Origin: Desulfobulbaceae bacterium UBA2775
Lineage (GTDB): Bacteria; Desulfobacterota; Desulfobulbia; Desulfobulbales; Desulfocapsaceae
Reading direction: 5' to 3'
NCBI GenBank assembly: GCA_002352445.1
Contig: DEIL01000015.1
Location: 1 to 5,820, forward strand
DNA: 5,820 nt
This document shows, piece after piece, positions 5,467 to 5,820 of this stretch (positions within the stretch are counted from its first letter, which is position 1; every line of letters starts with the position of its first letter). The notes beneath the pieces are model-generated. The model did not search any database and was not told the DNA's origin. It saw only the letters and a list, made by a program, of their open reading frames with translations. The translations under genes and the position numbers were made by a program.

Positions 5467-5491
5467 TCCCTCCCTTTTTCAAAGGGAGGGA
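5467..5491. repeat. Perfect 11-bp GGGAGGG hairpin inside the MITE
   Basis: TCCCTCCCTTT (5467-5477), a 3-base loop, and AAAGGGAGGGA (5481-5491). With one bulge the pairing extends outward (CTTC with GGGGAAG). Similar purine/pyrimidine hairpins occur as dispersed repeats in many genomes, so this could be a separate repeat nested in the element. Confidence 0.55.
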
Positions 5492-5530
5492 AGGGGAAGA
5501 TAGAGAATATTTAAAACAATAAAATCAGTC

Positions 5531-5591
5531 AAACGAGAGCGTTTATCTCCTTCATCTCGGCCACAAGCCTGTGGTGCTAGTCGATACCGAG
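5531..5591. repeat. Sub-terminal hairpins at the right end of the MITE
   Basis: AAACG-agag-CGTTT (5531-5544) is followed by a larger structure with outer stem CTCGG (5556-5560) / CCGAG (5587-5591), enclosing CCACA-agcc-TGTGG (5561-5574). Stacked hairpins next to one terminal repeat suggest a folded RNA or a protein-binding end. Confidence 0.4.
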
Positions 5592-5616
5592 AAGTACGCT
5601 TAATCCGGAAGAACCC

Positions 5617-5775
5617 ATTTTACTTCCTTTTATTTGATTTAACAATGTAACGAACACCCAATAACAAACCTATCGTATTAGTGATATTGGTTTCACGGCC
5701 GAAAGAGGATACCAAGGGAAAACGGTACTTAGAAAACCAACACGGGGGACAGCGCGGGGGACACGCCGTTGTGCA
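5617..5775. other. Gene-free stretch with tandem CGGGGGACA motif
   Basis: No gene with a convincing start is visible. CGGGGGACA occurs twice with a 12-base period (5743-5751 and 5755-5763); on the - strand this reads TGTCCCCCG repeated. GGGGACA-type motifs are, as I recall, another companion of REP-associated Y1 transposases, so this may be a REP remnant. A weak stem TTGGT (5687-5691) / ACCAA (5711-5715) encloses the palindrome CGGCCG. Confidence 0.3.
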
Positions 5776-5814
5776 AACAAAAACAGCCACCCAGTCAAGT
5801 CGACTAAGTGGCTG
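5775..5814 (-). terminator. Rho-independent terminator for a gene beyond the right edge
   Basis: CAGCCAC (5784-5790) pairs with GTGGCTG (5808-5814), and AGTC (5793-5796) with GACT (5802-5805) inside, around a 5-base loop with a 2x2 internal loop between the stems. On the - strand the stem is followed by TTTTTGTTTG (5783-5774). There is no T-run on the + strand side, so it serves - strand transcription entering from the right. Confidence 0.7.
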
Positions 5815-5820
5815 ATATAA

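Larger units (their letters stand above)
5343..5616. mobile_element. MITE-like non-coding element with 25-bp terminal inverted repeats
   Basis: The left end is GGGTTCTTCCG (5343-5353), 4 bases, then AAGCGTACTT (5358-5367). The right end is AAGTACGCTT (5592-5601), 4 bases, then CGGAAGAACCC (5606-5616). The arms are complementary at about 22 of 25 positions with identical spacing. The 274 bp have no credible ORF and hold several internal hairpins. A GGGTTCTTCCG-type end reminds me of ISL3-like insertion sequences, but this is memory only. The flanks (TATTATTA on the left, ATTTTACT on the right) do not form a clear target duplication, so it may be old or rearranged. It would need a transposase in trans. 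Confidence 0.6.

Noticed and set aside
5343..5616. CRISPR array, because of the repeated hairpins on the right side
   Set aside because: No regularly spaced identical direct repeats; the structures are different palindromes.

Overview
The window looks like an accessory region of a gammaproteobacterial chromosome, probably from an environmental or sulfur-oxidiser-like lineage. That is inferred from protein families (DUF6763, a YbaY-MliC fusion, HdeD and FUN14-like membrane proteins), not from a marker gene. It reads as three blocks of visibly different base composition. Decayed genes and repeats sit at the joins.

Block A (1 to about 1650, + strand) opens with the N-terminal 37 codons of a universal stress protein. 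This runs out of frame into a conserved uncharacterised gene that has lost its start; the open frame runs 89-1183 and its first start codon is GTG at 203. A DUF6763 gene follows (1204-1524). A REP-like patch at 1649-1680 marks the end of the block.

Block B (about 1680-4020, - strand, GC-richer) is a stress and envelope cluster, read right to left. It holds an HdeD/DUF308 membrane protein (3880-3278), a short membrane protein resembling the first part of DUF4239 proteins (3212-2958), a FUN14-like membrane protein (2920-2438) and a secreted YbaY-MliC protein (2331-1714). The MliC domain of the last gene is cut by an in-frame TGA exactly where a Trp codon is expected, and family-like residues continue after it. 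Spacings of 37-106 bp and good ribosome binding sites suggest co-transcription.

Block C (about 4030-5820, AT-rich) holds two - strand genes, a 4HBT-like thioesterase (4625-4086) and a small DUF1330 protein (5158-4871), among several structured repeats. The main observation is a pair of folded inverted repeats of almost equal length, 132 bp (4736-4867) and 133 bp (5191-5323). Both are bounded by AGYTAAC / GTTAKCT heptamers, and they bracket the DUF1330 gene with 3 bp after its stop and 32 bp before its start. This is the layout of an integron gene cassette with attC sites, so block C may be the edge of an integrase-less cassette cluster. Abutting the second site is a 274-bp MITE-like element with 25-bp terminal inverted repeats and internal hairpins, then a GGGGGACA tandem motif. 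The window ends in a clear - strand Rho-independent terminator for a gene beyond the right edge.

All family assignments come from reading the translated sequence without database searches.
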